Origin: an uncultured Clostridia bacterium
Lineage (GTDB): Bacteria > Bacillota > Clostridia > Christensenellales > Borkfalkiaceae
DNA length: 64,000 bases
Direction of reading: 5' to 3'
Assembly: GCA_944341895.1 (NCBI GenBank)
Contig: CALVMB010000002.1
Span: forward strand, 53,025 to 117,024
Both the position numbers and the translations under genes were made by a program. The notes beneath the pieces are model-generated. The model did not search any database and was not told where the DNA came from. It saw nothing but the letters and a program-made list of their open reading frames with translations. Of this stretch, positions 1 to 9,281 are shown piece by piece. The stretch's first letter is position 1, and every line of letters starts with the position of its first letter.

Positions 1-1188
1 TGGTCGGTTGCGCACCTGTACCAGGCCATCCTCAACGGTGAAGAACACGTCAAAGACATCGCGTTCCAGACCACGCTCGAAGGGTATGTGCACTGGATGC
101 TCACGGGCAAAAAGGTCATCGGCATCGGCGAAGCGTCGGGCATGTTCCCCGTCGATATCAAAACGGGCAAGTACAACGCCAAGATGCTCAGACAGTTCGA
201 CGATCTCATTGCGGACAAGGGTCTGCCGTTCAAGATCGAGGACATCCTGCCCGGGATCCTGGTCGCGGGCGAAGAGGCGGGCAGGCTGACCGAAGCGGGC
301 GCGAAGTTCCTCGACCCGACGGGAAAACTCAAAGCGGGCGTGCCTTGCTGTCCGCCCGAAGGGGATGCCGGCACGGGCATGGTCGCCACCAATTCCATCA
401 AAAAACGCACGGGCAACGTTTCGGCGGGCACGTCGGTGTTTGCCATGATCGTGCTGGAAAAGGAACTTTCCAAGGCGTATCCCGAGATCGACCTCGTCAC
501 CACGCCCGTCGGCGACCTCGTCGGTATGGTGCACTGCAACAACTGCACCTCCGACCTCAACGCGTGGGTGGATCTGTTCGGCGAGTTTGCGCGCCTGTCC
601 GGGCGCGAGATCGCCAAGCCCGACCTCTACAACATGCTCTATTTCGAATCGGAGAAAGGGGACAAGGATTGCGGCGGATTGCTCGCCTACAACTATGTTT
701 CCAACGAACACATCACGCAGGTGGAAGAGGGCAGGCCGCTGTTCGTGCGCACCTCCGAAAGCAAGTTCAGCCTCGCCAACTTCATGCGCGCAAACCTGTT
801 TGCGGCGCTGGGAGCGCTGAAAGTCGGGTGCGACATCATGCTCAAAGTGGAAGGAGTCAAACTGGATGCGATCACCGGGCATGGAGGGCTGTTCAAGACC
901 GAGCGCGTCGGGCAGAGTTATCTCGCCGCGGCGATCGGCGCGCCCGTCACCGTCATGAAGACGGCGGGCGAGGGCGGCGCATGGGGCATCGCCATTTTGG
1001 CGAACTATGTCATTACCAAGGAAAAGGGCGAAACGCTGGAAGCGTATCTTGACAACAAGGTGTTTGCGGGGCAGGAGGGCACCACGCTCGCGCCCGATCC
1101 CGCGGACGTGGCGGGGTTCGAAGCGTTCGCCGCGCGGTACGTGGATGGGCTCCCCATCGTGCGCAAAGCCGTGGAGTGCATCAAGTAA
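1..1188 (+). CDS. FGGY-family carbohydrate kinase, 5' end missing (probable L-ribulokinase or xylulokinase)
   Basis: The reading frame is open from the first base, so the start lies outside the window; 395 residues of the C-terminal part are visible. FGGY kinases phosphorylate sugars such as L-ribulose or D-xylulose with ATP in the cytoplasm. The visible part has the second actin-like ATPase lobe: a glycine-rich phosphate-binding stretch ([13 protein letters not shown]), the segment [12 protein letters not shown] and a late adenosine-binding GEGGAWGIA. It lies 48 bases before araD and in the same direction as araA, so L-ribulose is the likely substrate (inference from context). The sequence alone cannot exclude D-xylulose. 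The family is sure; the substrate is not. Confidence 0.85.
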   Translation, partial: WSVAHLYQAILNGEEHVKDIAFQTTLEGYVHWMLTGKKVIGIGEASGMFPVDIKTGKYNAKMLRQFDDLIADKGLPFKIEDILPGILVAGEEAGRLTEAGAKFLDPTGKLKAGVPCCPPEGDAGTGMVATNSIKKRTGNVSAGTSVFAMIVLEKELSKAYPEIDLVTTPVGDLVGMVHCNNCTSDLNAWVDLFGEFARLSGREIAKPDLYNMLYFESEKGDKDCGGLLAYNYVSNEHITQVEEGRPLFVRTSESKFSLANFMRANLFAALGALKVGCDIMLKVEGVKLDAITGHGGLFKTERVGQSYLAAAIGAPVTVMKTAGEGGAWGIAILANYVITKEKGETLEAYLDNKVFAGQEGTTLAPDPADVAGFEAFAARYVDGLPIVRKAVECIK

Positions 1189-1236
1189 GCCTCCGCATAT
1201 CCGTATAAAAATCTATCGTAAGGAGATTTCAGTCGT

Positions 1237-1938
1237 ATGTTGGAAGAACTCAAACAAAAAGTCCTGCAAGCCAATCTCGACCTCGTCAAACACAAACTCG
1301 TGCTGTTCACCTGGGGCAACGTCAGCGAGATCGACCGCAAGAGCGGGCTGGTCGTCATCAAACCCAGCGGCGTTTCCTATGACGACATGACGGCGGACGA
1401 CATGGTCGTCGTCGATCTCGACGGCAAGGTCGTGGACGGCAAACTGCGTCCGTCCAGCGATACTCCCACGCACATCGAATTCTACAAGGCATTCCCCGAC
1501 GTGGGCGGCGTCACGCACACCCATTCCACCTTTGCCACGGCATGGGCGCAGGCGGGCAGGGATATCCCGTTCTACGGTACCACGCACGCCGATTATTTCT
1601 ACGGCGACATCCCCTGCGCGCGTTCGCTCACGCAGGAGGAGATCGAAGGGGAGTACGAAAAGAACACCGGTCTCGTCATCATCGAGCGCTTCAAAAAGGA
1701 CAACATCAAGCCGCTCGAAGTGCCTGGCGTGCTCATCAAGAGCCACGGCGTGTTCTCCTTCGGCAAGGATGCCGACGGCTCCGTCTATAACGCGACGGTC
1801 ATGGAAGAAGTTGCCAAGATGGCATTCATCACCGAACAGGTCAACCCGCAGGTCAAGCGTGCGGACAAGTTCATGATGGATAAGCATTATCTGCGCAAGC
1901 ACGGCAAGAACGCCTACTACGGGCAAAACCGCGGATAG
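1237..1938 (+). CDS. araD: L-ribulose-5-phosphate 4-epimerase
   Basis: This enzyme converts L-ribulose 5-phosphate to D-xylulose 5-phosphate, the last step that brings L-arabinose into the pentose phosphate pathway. The 233-residue protein has the class II aldolase fold. The zinc-binding pair THTH is followed by [15 protein letters not shown], and a third histidine lies in KSHGVFSFG. Length matches the family (about 230). The ATG at 1237 has the ribosome site AAGGAG about 12 bases upstream. The kinase gene ends 48 bases earlier, so the two probably share a transcript. araA follows after an unusually long 403-base gap that holds a repeat. Confidence 0.95.
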   Translation: MLEELKQKVLQANLDLVKHKLVLFTWGNVSEIDRKSGLVVIKPSGVSYDDMTADDMVVVDLDGKVVDGKLRPSSDTPTHIEFYKAFPDVGGVTHTHSTFATAWAQAGRDIPFYGTTHADYFYGDIPCARSLTQEEIEGEYEKNTGLVIIERFKKDNIKPLEVPGVLIKSHGVFSFGKDADGSVYNATVMEEVAKMAFITEQVNPQVKRADKFMMDKHYLRKHGKNAYYGQNRG

Positions 1939-2341
1939 CGGCACACCTCGCGGCGTTTCCGCGGCGTTCGCGCTTCGGTCACGTACGTCTGTGTACGCTC
2001 CCTCGCGCTTGCCTCGCAACCCCGCGATCTGCACCGCTCTGCACGGTTTTGCACTGCTTTCCCGTGCAAGGCGAAGTCGGCACACAAAACATTTTGTGCT
2101 GACAAAATGTTTTGTCGTGAGCGGAGGGCTCTGCCCTCTGTCCGCGATAAAGAGGGCACGCCTTTTTCAAAATCGCGGACATTCACCCGCTGAGGTCGCA
2201 GGGGTGCGACAAATCGGGTGCGCTCCGCGAAAAGTGTGATTTTCGCTCGCGCAGTTGTGTATCGGAGCGATTTTGTCGGCATACTGTTCAAAGGGCGCAT
2301 GCAATGCGCATCAATCAAAAAACTTTGTGAGGTAAAATAAA
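1939..2341. other. 403-base intergenic region between araD and araA, repeat-bearing
   Basis: No convincing gene lies here. The first part (about 1970-2060) holds short GC-rich hairpin-forming sequence; the rest is one copy of the modular dispersed repeat described at 2083-2222. Short reading frames on the minus strand share amino-acid strings with frames at 18462-18644, but this follows from the DNA repeat and not from a protein family. No clear promoter was found directly before araA. Confidence 0.6.
2083..2222 (-). repeat. Modular dispersed intergenic repeat, copy 1
   Basis: Read on the minus strand, this copy matches the copy at 18488-18634 over more than 100 bases, with only scattered differences. 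It holds three structural modules: an inverted module with the signature TTTGTGCTGACAAAA (2094-2108), a short GGAGGGC/GCCCTCT hairpin (2123-2139), and a stem GTCCGCGAT (2140-2148) pairing with ATCGCGGAC (2172-2180) across a 23-base loop. A third, more diverged copy with the same pairing lies at 60389-60664. It contains no transposase and no clear target-site duplication was seen. Confidence 0.8.
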
Positions 2342-3799
2342 ATGAAAGAAAAAGTTGTATACTGGATCACCGGTTCCCAGACGCTGTACGGGGCGGACGT
2401 GCTCGAACACGTCGCGCAGCACTCCGAAGAGATGGCAAAATACGTCGATTCGAAGATGCCCGTCACCGTCAAATACCTGACCACCTGCAAGAGTTCGGAC
2501 GAGATCGAAGCCGCCGTCGCCAAAGTCAACGCGGACGACGACTGCATCGGCATCATCACCTGGTGCCACACTTTTTCGCCCGCCAAAATGTGGATCCGCG
2601 GTTTCAAAAAACTGCAAAAGCCCATGTGCCACTTCGCGACGCAGTACAACGAGAAACTGCCGTACGACACCATCGACATGGACTTCATGAACGAGAACCA
2701 GGCGGCGCACGGCGACCGTGAGTTCGGCTACATCGTGGCGCGCCTGCGCATGGACAACAAAGTTGTCGTCGGCTACTACAAGGACGAGGCGGCGCTCAAA
2801 GAGATCGCCGACTGGTGCAAAGTCGCGGCGGGGTATTCCTTCTCCAAAAAGGTAAAAGTGTGCCGCTTCTCCGACAACATGCGCGACGTCGCCGTCACCG
2901 AAGGCGACAAGGTGGAAGCGCACATCGATTTCGGCTGGCAGGTGGACTACTATCCCATCGGCGATCTCGTCAAATACATCGAAAAAGTCACCGATCAGGA
3001 AGTGGACGCCCTCATGGCGGAGTACGGCAAAAAGTACGTCATGAAGACCGACCGCATCGACGTCGTGCGCGAACAGGCGAAGTACGAGATCGCGATCGAC
3101 AGATTCTGCAAGGAAAAGGGCGGCTACATCGGCGTGGTCGACCACTTCGGCGCGCTGCACGGGCTCAATCAACTGCCCGGACTCGCCATCCAGGACCTGC
3201 AGAGCAAGGGCTACGGCTTCGGCGCGGAAGGCGACTGGAAGATCGCGGCGCTCGGCGCCGTCATGCAGTACATGGCGGGGCAGAAGGGCACCGGTCTCAT
3301 GGAAGACTACACCTATGACCTCGCCGACGGGCTCTGCCTCGGCGCGCACATGCTCGAAGTTTCGCCGCAGTTCGCCGCGACCAAACCCGAGATCCAGGTG
3401 CATCCTCTGGGCATCGGCGGCAAGTCCGATCCCGCCCGCCTCGTGTTTGAAGGCATTTCCGCACCCGAAGCGATCGCCGTTTCCATGATCGACATGGGCG
3501 ACCGCATGCGCCTCATCGTGCAGAAGATCGAACTGGTCAAATACCCGCACAAGATGCCCAACCTGCCTGTCGGCGGGCTGATGTGGAAATACAAGCCCAA
3601 CTTCAAGGAAGGCGTTGCGGCGTGGATCTATGCGGGCGGCGCGCACCACACCGTCGTCTCCTCCGTCGTCACCGCGCAGCAGATGGTCGACCTCGGCAAC
3701 ATGTGGGGCATCGAAGTGGTGCTCATCGACGAGAACACCAAGATCGAGCAGTTCAAGAAAGATCTCGCGATGTCCGACATCATCTGGAAAAACAAATAA
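2342..3799 (+). CDS. araA: L-arabinose isomerase
   Basis: AraA interconverts L-arabinose and L-ribulose, the first step of arabinose use, with a Mn2+ cofactor in the cytoplasm. The 485-residue protein is close to the family length (about 500). Family strings are clear: CHTFSPAKMWIRGFKKL near residue 79, HFATQYNEKLPYDTIDMDFM, GVVDHFGALHGLNQLPGLA and HPLGIGGKSDPARLVF, which carry the conserved metal-binding and substrate residues. The start at 2342 is preceded by a modest GAGGT ribosome site. With the kinase and AraD upstream it completes the path to xylulose 5-phosphate. A hairpin terminator follows at 3820. Confidence 0.96.
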   Translation: MKEKVVYWITGSQTLYGADVLEHVAQHSEEMAKYVDSKMPVTVKYLTTCKSSDEIEAAVAKVNADDDCIGIITWCHTFSPAKMWIRGFKKLQKPMCHFATQYNEKLPYDTIDMDFMNENQAAHGDREFGYIVARLRMDNKVVVGYYKDEAALKEIADWCKVAAGYSFSKKVKVCRFSDNMRDVAVTEGDKVEAHIDFGWQVDYYPIGDLVKYIEKVTDQEVDALMAEYGKKYVMKTDRIDVVREQAKYEIAIDRFCKEKGGYIGVVDHFGALHGLNQLPGLAIQDLQSKGYGFGAEGDWKIAALGAVMQYMAGQKGTGLMEDYTYDLADGLCLGAHMLEVSPQFAATKPEIQVHPLGIGGKSDPARLVFEGISAPEAIAVSMIDMGDRMRLIVQKIELVKYPHKMPNLPVGGLMWKYKPNFKEGVAAWIYAGGAHHTVVSSVVTAQQMVDLGNMWGIEVVLIDENTKIEQFKKDLAMSDIIWKNK

Positions 3800-3819
3800 T
3801 CCCGCACATGACATGACCG

Positions 3820-3853
3820 AAGGCGGCATTGCACGGCAACGCCGCCTTTCGTT
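3820..3853 (+). terminator. Hairpin after araA
   Basis: AAGGCGGC and GCCGCCTT pair across a 13-base loop and are followed by TTCGTTTG. This would end or weaken the arabinose transcript 40 bases before the GH36 gene. Confidence 0.6.
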
Positions 3854-3892
3854 TGTGCCGTTCGCCGCGTTGCGGCGGCAAAAGGAAGCACT

Positions 3893-5947
3893 ATGCTGTA
3901 TCGGAAATATCTGTTCGGCGACACCGCCGTATATTACACGCAGGGCGGCGAACTCGGCGCGGGGCTGATGCTCTTTCCCGCGTCCGTCAAGGTGGAGGAC
4001 GCCGACGCGCTTTCGCCCGACGCGATGGTGCAGGTTTCCCTGCGCGGCGCGCGCAACCTCGTCGACTACACGCAGGGCGTGACCATGCGCAACATGGCGA
4101 GCGTGCCCGCGCACATCCTCGCGCAGACCGCCTCGGCGAGCGGCGTCGTCACCCTGCTTTCGGACGGGCAGGGCAACGAATACGAACACACCCTCGAATA
4201 CGACGCGGAAACGGGCGTCTTTTCGGTGTGCGCGGAATACCGCAACAAAAGCGGAAAAACGCAGGTTTTGGAAAGCCTGCAATCTTTTTCGGTTTCAGGC
4301 ATCTTCATCCCGCAAAACGCCGCGCTTTCGGACGCGGGGCTGCGCCTCGTGCGCATGACCAGCGCGTGGAGCCGTGAGTGCCGTATGAAGGAGGACGAGT
4401 TCTGCGCCCTCGGCATGGACATGAGTTGGGCGCGCTACGGCGTCAAGGTCGAGCGTTTCGGGCAGGTCGGTTCCATGCCCAACCGCGGCTATTATCCCTT
4501 TGCGGCGATCGCGGGCGGCGGCTGTATCTGGGCGGCGACGCTCGAAGCGCCGTACAGTTGGCAGATGGAACTGTACAAGGAAAAGGAGACCTGCGCCCTC
4601 TCGGGCGGGCTTGCCGACCGCGAGTTCGGGCATTGGTCCAAGGAGATCCCTGCGGGCGCCTCGTTCCGCACCCACCGCGCCTATCTGCGCGTGGCGGCGC
4701 ACGAAAACGTGCTCGCCGTGTGCAACGATTTCGTGCGGTTCCAGGACAACCGCCTGCAAGTTCCCGCGAGCGAAGAGGACATGCCCGTGCTGTTCAACGA
4801 ATATTGCACCACCTGGGGCGTGCCGAGCGAGGAGAACATCCGCGCCATTCTGGACAGCATTGCGGGCATCCCGTTCGGCATCTTCGTCGTCGACTGCGGC
4901 TGGTACAAGCCGGACGACTGCGGCTGGTGCAACGCGACGGGGGACTGGGAACAGAACAAAGAACTCTTCCCGCACGGCATACGGGCGGTGGCGGATGCCA
5001 TCCGCGAACGCGGCATGCGCGCGGGGCTGTGGTACGAATTCGAAGTGGCGGGCAGGGACAGCAAGGCGTTTGCAAAGACGGACATGCTCCTCAGCCGCGA
5101 CGGCGTGCCGCTCACCGGTAAGAACCGCCGCTTTTTCGATCTGCGCAAACCCGCCGTGCAGGCGTATATTCAGAAAAAGATGTGCGATTTTCTGCACGAA
5201 AACGGGTTCGGATACATCAAGATCGATTACAACGACAACATCGGCATGGGCTGCGACGGCGCGGAGAGCGTGGGCGAAGGCGGGCGGCAGATCGCCGAAG
5301 AGAGCCTCGCCTGGCTGGAAAAACTGCGCGAGGCGGTCCCCGGCATCGTCATCGAAAACTGCTCGTCGGGCGGCAGCCGCATCGAGCCGCTGCGCATGAG
5401 CCGCGTCTCCATGTGCAGTTTTTCGGACGCGCACGAATGCCGCGAGATCCCTCTGGTCGCGGCGAACGTCTCGCGCGTCATCCCCGCGCGCCAGAGCCAG
5501 ATCTGGGCGGTCATCCGCAAGGAGGATACCGTCGACCGCATCGTCTGGTCGATGACGGCGGCGATGTTCGGGCGTATCTGCGTTTCGGGCGACGTGCATA
5601 AGATCGACGGCGCGCAGAAGGCGAAGATCCGCGAAGGCGTGGAATTTTACAACGTCGTCAAGGACATCGTGCGCGACGGTGACATCGCATTTTTGCACTG
5701 CGGCGTGCGCTATTACCGCGACCCGAAAGGGAGCCAGATCTATCAGAAGGTCTCGCGCGACGGGCGGCGCATGCTCGTGCTCGCCCACTGCTTCGAGCGC
5801 CCCTTCGAGATCCCCGAATGCGACGTGCGCGGGTATAAACTCATCGCGTCGTATGCTTCGCTCGAGTACGAAGTCGCGGGCGGTTCGCTCGTGCTGCGCC
5901 CCGCGGCAGAGTACCAGAGCGGCGCGTTCCTGTTCGAAAAAGAATAA
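3893..5947 (+). CDS. Glycoside hydrolase family 36 (alpha-galactosidase)
   Basis: The 684-residue protein matches retaining GH36 alpha-galactosidases, which remove terminal alpha-galactose from raffinose-type sugars and galactomannan side chains. An N-terminal beta-sandwich (about 1-290) precedes the TIM barrel. The nucleophile aspartate lies in YIKIDYND (D445) and the acid/base aspartate in SFSDAHE (D512). The 67-residue spacing fits the family. FVVDCGWY, GLWYEFE and ENCSSGGSRIE are further barrel signatures. There is no signal peptide, so it acts inside the cell on imported oligosaccharides. The start at 3893 follows AAGGAAG. Next to araA and GH127, it may work on arabinogalactan-type material; other clan GH-D activities, such as beta-L-arabinopyranosidase, cannot be excluded. 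Confidence 0.88.
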   Translation: MLYRKYLFGDTAVYYTQGGELGAGLMLFPASVKVEDADALSPDAMVQVSLRGARNLVDYTQGVTMRNMASVPAHILAQTASASGVVTLLSDGQGNEYEHTLEYDAETGVFSVCAEYRNKSGKTQVLESLQSFSVSGIFIPQNAALSDAGLRLVRMTSAWSRECRMKEDEFCALGMDMSWARYGVKVERFGQVGSMPNRGYYPFAAIAGGGCIWAATLEAPYSWQMELYKEKETCALSGGLADREFGHWSKEIPAGASFRTHRAYLRVAAHENVLAVCNDFVRFQDNRLQVPASEEDMPVLFNEYCTTWGVPSEENIRAILDSIAGIPFGIFVVDCGWYKPDDCGWCNATGDWEQNKELFPHGIRAVADAIRERGMRAGLWYEFEVAGRDSKAFAKTDMLLSRDGVPLTGKNRRFFDLRKPAVQAYIQKKMCDFLHENGFGYIKIDYNDNIGMGCDGAESVGEGGRQIAEESLAWLEKLREAVPGIVIENCSSGGSRIEPLRMSRVSMCSFSDAHECREIPLVAANVSRVIPARQSQIWAVIRKEDTVDRIVWSMTAAMFGRICVSGDVHKIDGAQKAKIREGVEFYNVVKDIVRDGDIAFLHCGVRYYRDPKGSQIYQKVSRDGRRMLVLAHCFERPFEIPECDVRGYKLIASYASLEYEVAGGSLVLRPAAEYQSGAFLFEKE

Positions 5948-5977
5948 CAGCCGAAATTGCGACAAAGGAGAAATACC

Positions 5978-7780
5978 ATGCAGACCATCGATTTCAAGCA
6001 AGTGACCATTACGGGCGGCTTCGTCAAGTATTTGCAGGAGCGCAACGAGCGCGTCTCGATCTATAACGTCTATCGCCGTTTCGAGGAGACTGGCAGGTTC
6101 CGCGCCATGAAATGCGTCCGCGACGACGAGCACAGATCGCATATTTTCTGGGATTCGGACGTCGCCAAATGGCTGGAAAGCGCCGCGTTCATCCTCGCCA
6201 AAACGCAGGACGCCAAACTTAAAGAACTCGCCGATGCGGCGATCGCCGACATCTGCGCGTCCCAGCGCGAGGACGGGTATTTCAACTGCTATTTCCAGGT
6301 ATACGAACCCGAAAACATCTTCAAAAAGCGCACCGAGCACGAACTGTACTGCGCGGGGCACCTCATCGAGGCGGCGGTTGCCCTGCATGAATCGGGCGTG
6401 GACGAGAAACTGCTTGCCGCCATGCGCCGCTATGCCGACTATATTTACGACCGTTTCTATGTAAAGAAAGATACGGCGTTCGTCACCTGCGGCCATCCCG
6501 AGATCGAACTGGCGCTCGTCAAACTCTATCAGACGACGGGGGAGAAAAAATACCTCGACCTCGCCGATTTCTTCATCGAAGAGCGCGGCAAACACAGCGA
6601 GGAGGGATACCCGAACATGAACCCGAGTTACCACCTCGATCATGTTCCCGTGCGCGAGATGAAGACGGCGGAAGGGCACGCCGTGCGCGCGCTGTACCTG
6701 TACATCGCCATGGCGGACGTGGCGCGCATCAAGGGCGACGCGCAACTCGCCGAGGTGTGCAGGACGCTGTTTGCGGACATCGTCAACAAAAAGATGTACA
6801 TCACGGGCGGCGTCGGCTCCTCCTACCACGGCGAAGCCTTTACCTTCGCCTACGATCTTCCCAACAACACGGCGTACAGCGAGACGTGCGCGGCGATCGC
6901 GCTGGCGCTGTTCTGCGACCGCCTTGCCAAGATCGAAAACAGGGCGGAGTACCATGCGGTGTTCGAGCGCGCTTTCTACAACAACATCCTCGCGGGCGAG
7001 AGCAAGGACGGCAAGGGATTTTTCTACGTGAATCCGCTGGAAATGCACGAGGCGGGGTACGATTACAACGAATGGCTGCGCACCAAACTGTTCTATCCCA
7101 TTCCCGAGCGCGTGGAGGTGTTCGATTGCTCCTGCTGCCCGCCCAATCTCACCCGTACCATCGAGAGCATCGGCAGTTACATTTACGGCACGGAAGGGGA
7201 TCAGGTGTACGTCAACCAGTACATCTCCTCCGAAACGAGCATCGGCGGCGCAAAGATCTGCATCGATTCCGAAATGCCCTTCGGCGGCAGGGCGACGGTG
7301 CGCGTGGAAGGGCAAGCCAACCTCAACCTGCGCGTGCCCGCATGGAACGGCGGCGTGCGCATGAAGGTGAACGGCAGAACGCAGCAGCCCTGCATCGCGG
7401 ATGGATATATCCGCCTTGCCTGCGACGGCGACATCGAGATCGCGCTGGATTTCGTCATCAAACCCCGTTTCGTGTACGCGAATGAGAACGTCTGGCAGGA
7501 TTGCGGCAGAAAGGCGGTGGAATACGGCCCGCTGGTGCTGTGCGCGGAGAGCGCGGATAACGGCAAAAACCTGCGCGACGTGCGCATCCGCTCGCTGGCG
7601 GGCGCCAAGGCGGCAAACGGCGAATATTTCACGCTGGACGTGAAAGCCGAGCGCCTGCACACGTCGGAGGCGCTGTATTCGTACGAGGCGCCCAAGACGG
7701 AAGCATGCACCCTGCGGCTCATCCCGTACTTCCAGTGGGCGAACCGCGGCAAAGGCGACATGCAGATCTGGTTCCTGTAA
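5978..7780 (+). CDS. Glycoside hydrolase family 127, beta-L-arabinofuranosidase
   Basis: This 600-residue protein belongs to GH127 (former DUF1680), zinc-cysteine enzymes that release beta-L-arabinofuranose from plant glycoproteins and arabinan. The family ligands are visible: E302 and C304 in YSETCA, and C386/C387 in CSCCPPN, the first being the expected cysteine nucleophile. An N-terminal alpha/alpha barrel is followed by a beta-sandwich. There is no signal peptide, so the substrate must be imported. The ATG at 5978 is chosen because AAAGGAG lies 7 bases upstream; the TTG at 5957 in the same frame is too early. It lies 30 bases after the GH36 gene and is probably co-transcribed. The released arabinose feeds AraA. 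Confidence 0.9.
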   Translation: MQTIDFKQVTITGGFVKYLQERNERVSIYNVYRRFEETGRFRAMKCVRDDEHRSHIFWDSDVAKWLESAAFILAKTQDAKLKELADAAIADICASQREDGYFNCYFQVYEPENIFKKRTEHELYCAGHLIEAAVALHESGVDEKLLAAMRRYADYIYDRFYVKKDTAFVTCGHPEIELALVKLYQTTGEKKYLDLADFFIEERGKHSEEGYPNMNPSYHLDHVPVREMKTAEGHAVRALYLYIAMADVARIKGDAQLAEVCRTLFADIVNKKMYITGGVGSSYHGEAFTFAYDLPNNTAYSETCAAIALALFCDRLAKIENRAEYHAVFERAFYNNILAGESKDGKGFFYVNPLEMHEAGYDYNEWLRTKLFYPIPERVEVFDCSCCPPNLTRTIESIGSYIYGTEGDQVYVNQYISSETSIGGAKICIDSEMPFGGRATVRVEGQANLNLRVPAWNGGVRMKVNGRTQQPCIADGYIRLACDGDIEIALDFVIKPRFVYANENVWQDCGRKAVEYGPLVLCAESADNGKNLRDVRIRSLAGAKAANGEYFTLDVKAERLHTSEALYSYEAPKTEACTLRLIPYFQWANRGKGDMQIWFL

Positions 7781-7785
7781 AAAAT

Positions 7786-7831
7786 AAGAACGCAGGCGGC
7801 GGAGCATTGCTCCGCCGCCTGCATTCTTGTT
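7786..7831. terminator. Bidirectional terminator between GH127 and the thioesterase gene
   Basis: A long near-perfect palindrome (GCAGGCGGCGGAGCA with TGCTCCGCCGCCTGC) is flanked by A-rich and T-rich ends and lies between two converging genes. The 100 bases from 7832 to the thioesterase stop hold nothing recognisable. Confidence 0.85.
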
Positions 7832-7931
7832 ATGGGTCGGTTTTACCGTATCGGAACGCGCGCCCGCAGTTGCGCCGCGGCTGTCGGGATGCGCGCCGCG
7901 GGCATGCCGCGTTCGGCTGCGTCTTGCGCGT

Positions 7932-8351
7932 TCAGCGCCAATGCTCGGCGACCGAGCAGAACAGTTTGTCCCAGGCGGGGAAGGCGCGGCGCAGGGAGAT
8001 GGGCTTGCCCGTGCCGTCGATAAAGCAGTGCGAACTCCTGCCGCGGCAGCGCAGCGTCCCCGTCTGCGCGTCGCGCATTTCGTACGCGAGTTCAAACCGC
8101 ACCCCCGTATAATTCGTCATGGTCGTCACGATCTCCACCGTCTCGGGGAAACGGGTCATGGACTTGTATTCGCACTCCACCGAAAGAACGGGGCTGAGTA
8201 CTCCCTCGCGCTCCATCGCGTCGTATCCGAGCCCCATCTGTTCGAGCAGGTCGACGCGCGCCTCCTCCATCCAACGCACGTAGTTGGAATGGTGCACGAT
8301 CTTCATCGTGTCTGTCTCATAGTATTGTGCCTTGTGGCGATAGGGCTCCAT
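7932..8351 (-). CDS. Acyl-CoA thioesterase, hotdog fold (4HBT family)
   Basis: The 139-residue protein is a YbgC/FadM-type hotdog thioesterase, which hydrolyses acyl-CoA esters in the cytoplasm. The typical N-terminal pattern YYETDTMKIVHHSNYVRWMEEAR contains the catalytic aspartate of this type (D in ETD) and the HHSNY motif. The start at 8351 is chosen because GGAGG lies just upstream; an in-frame ATG 99 bases earlier lies upstream of the predicted promoter and so is excluded. A promoter at 8377-8405 fits this start. It is divergent from the TIM-barrel gene at 8474. The acyl substrate cannot be read from the sequence. Confidence 0.85.
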   Translation of the reverse strand: MEPYRHKAQYYETDTMKIVHHSNYVRWMEEARVDLLEQMGLGYDAMEREGVLSPVLSVECEYKSMTRFPETVEIVTTMTNYTGVRFELAYEMRDAQTGTLRCRGRSSHCFIDGTGKPISLRRAFPAWDKLFCSVAEHWR

Positions 8352-8376
8352 GGTCCGCCTCCGCATTTTTCTTTTG

Positions 8377-8405
8377 AGTATAGCACGCGCCGCGCCGCTT
8401 GTCAA
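8377..8405 (-). promoter_or_regulatory. Promoter of the thioesterase gene
   Basis: On the minus strand TTGACA (8405-8400) and TATACT (8382-8377) are separated by 17 bases, close to the sigma-A consensus. Transcription would start about 20 bases before the ATG at 8351. Confidence 0.85.
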
Positions 8406-8416
8406 CCGCGAATGGA

Positions 8417-8445
8417 TTGACGGCGCGCCTTCGGCGTGGTACAAT
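8417..8445 (+). promoter_or_regulatory. Promoter of the TIM-barrel isomerase gene at 8474
   Basis: TTGACG (8417) and TACAAT (8440) with a 17-base spacer, back to back with the thioesterase promoter. Confidence 0.82.
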
Positions 8446-8473
8446 AGCATAAGAGTCCGGGGAGGGGAAGATC

Positions 8474-9271
8474 ATGATCGTATGCGGGGTTTCAACGGCG
8501 TGTCTGTTTTGCCGCAAACTGAACGAGGATGCCGTGGCGGCGCTCGATGCGCTGGGCGTGCGGCACGCGGAGGTGTTTCTGACCTCCTTTTCCGAGTACG
8601 GCGAGGAGTTTGCGCGCAAGATCGTGCAGAACAAGGGCGCGCTGGACGTGCATTCGGTGCACGTGCTCAATACCCAGTTCGAGCCCCAGCTGTTCGGCGC
8701 GCATCCGCGCGCCAGGGCGGACGCCTTCGCGCTGCTGCATCGGGCGATGGCGGGCGCGCACGTGTTCGGCGCAAAGTACTACACCTTTCACGCCACTTCG
8801 CGCCTCAAAAAGAATTCCGCGCCCATGAACGCGGACAAGACGGCAAAGTCCCTGCGCGAGATCGCCGCGGCGTGCGGCGAACACGGCGTGCGGCTGTGCC
8901 TGGAAACGGTGCATTGGGCGCTGTACAACGAGCCGGGCATCTTTTCGGCGCTCAAAGCGCGCTGCGTCGATCTTCTCGGCGTTCTGGACGTCAAGCAGGC
9001 GCGCCTTTCGGGCTATCCCTATCCCATGTACATCAAGGACATGGAAGGGAGCATCGCGCACGTGCACCTTTCGGACGTGGACGATGCGGGCAGGATCTGT
9101 CTGCCGGGGCGGGGGGTGTTCGATTTTGCCGAACTCATCTGCCGCCTGCGGGACAGCGGCTTCGACGGCGCGCTGCTCATTGAGGTGTATCCGGGCGATT
9201 TCGGCGCGGAAGAGGAGTTGCTCCGTTCCTGCGAATACCTGCAGGAATTGCTGTACAAATTGGGCGCATAA
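8474..9271 (+). CDS. Xylose-isomerase-like TIM-barrel protein (sugar phosphate isomerase/epimerase)
   Basis: The 265-residue protein has the AP-endonuclease-2/xylose isomerase-like TIM-barrel fold. Likely metal-binding positions follow the family pattern: a glutamate in RLCLETVHW, an aspartate in GVLDVKQARLSG, a histidine in AHVHLSD and a glutamate in LIEVYPGDF. Enzymes of this fold isomerise or epimerise sugars, polyols or their phosphates. A strong GGGGAGGGG ribosome site precedes the ATG. It is transcribed alone, ahead of pgi, and its substrate cannot be told from the sequence. The two related barrels at 28543 and 29525 are only distantly similar. Confidence 0.8.
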   Translation: MIVCGVSTACLFCRKLNEDAVAALDALGVRHAEVFLTSFSEYGEEFARKIVQNKGALDVHSVHVLNTQFEPQLFGAHPRARADAFALLHRAMAGAHVFGAKYYTFHATSRLKKNSAPMNADKTAKSLREIAAACGEHGVRLCLETVHWALYNEPGIFSALKARCVDLLGVLDVKQARLSGYPYPMYIKDMEGSIAHVHLSDVDDAGRICLPGRGVFDFAELICRLRDSGFDGALLIEVYPGDFGAEEELLRSCEYLQELLYKLGA

Positions 9272-9281
9272 TGCCGCGTTC

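Noticed and set aside
1917-2318. Minus-strand frame sharing a protein string with the frame at 18462-18644
   Set aside because: The similarity comes from the shared DNA repeat with hairpins; the frames differ in start, length and ends and have no ribosome site.
4295-8095. A 1266-codon open frame on the minus strand across the GH36 and GH127 genes
   Set aside because: It lies opposite two clearly coding genes, has a strongly biased arginine/histidine/alanine composition and no ribosome site or motif. Long antisense frames are common in GC-rich DNA.
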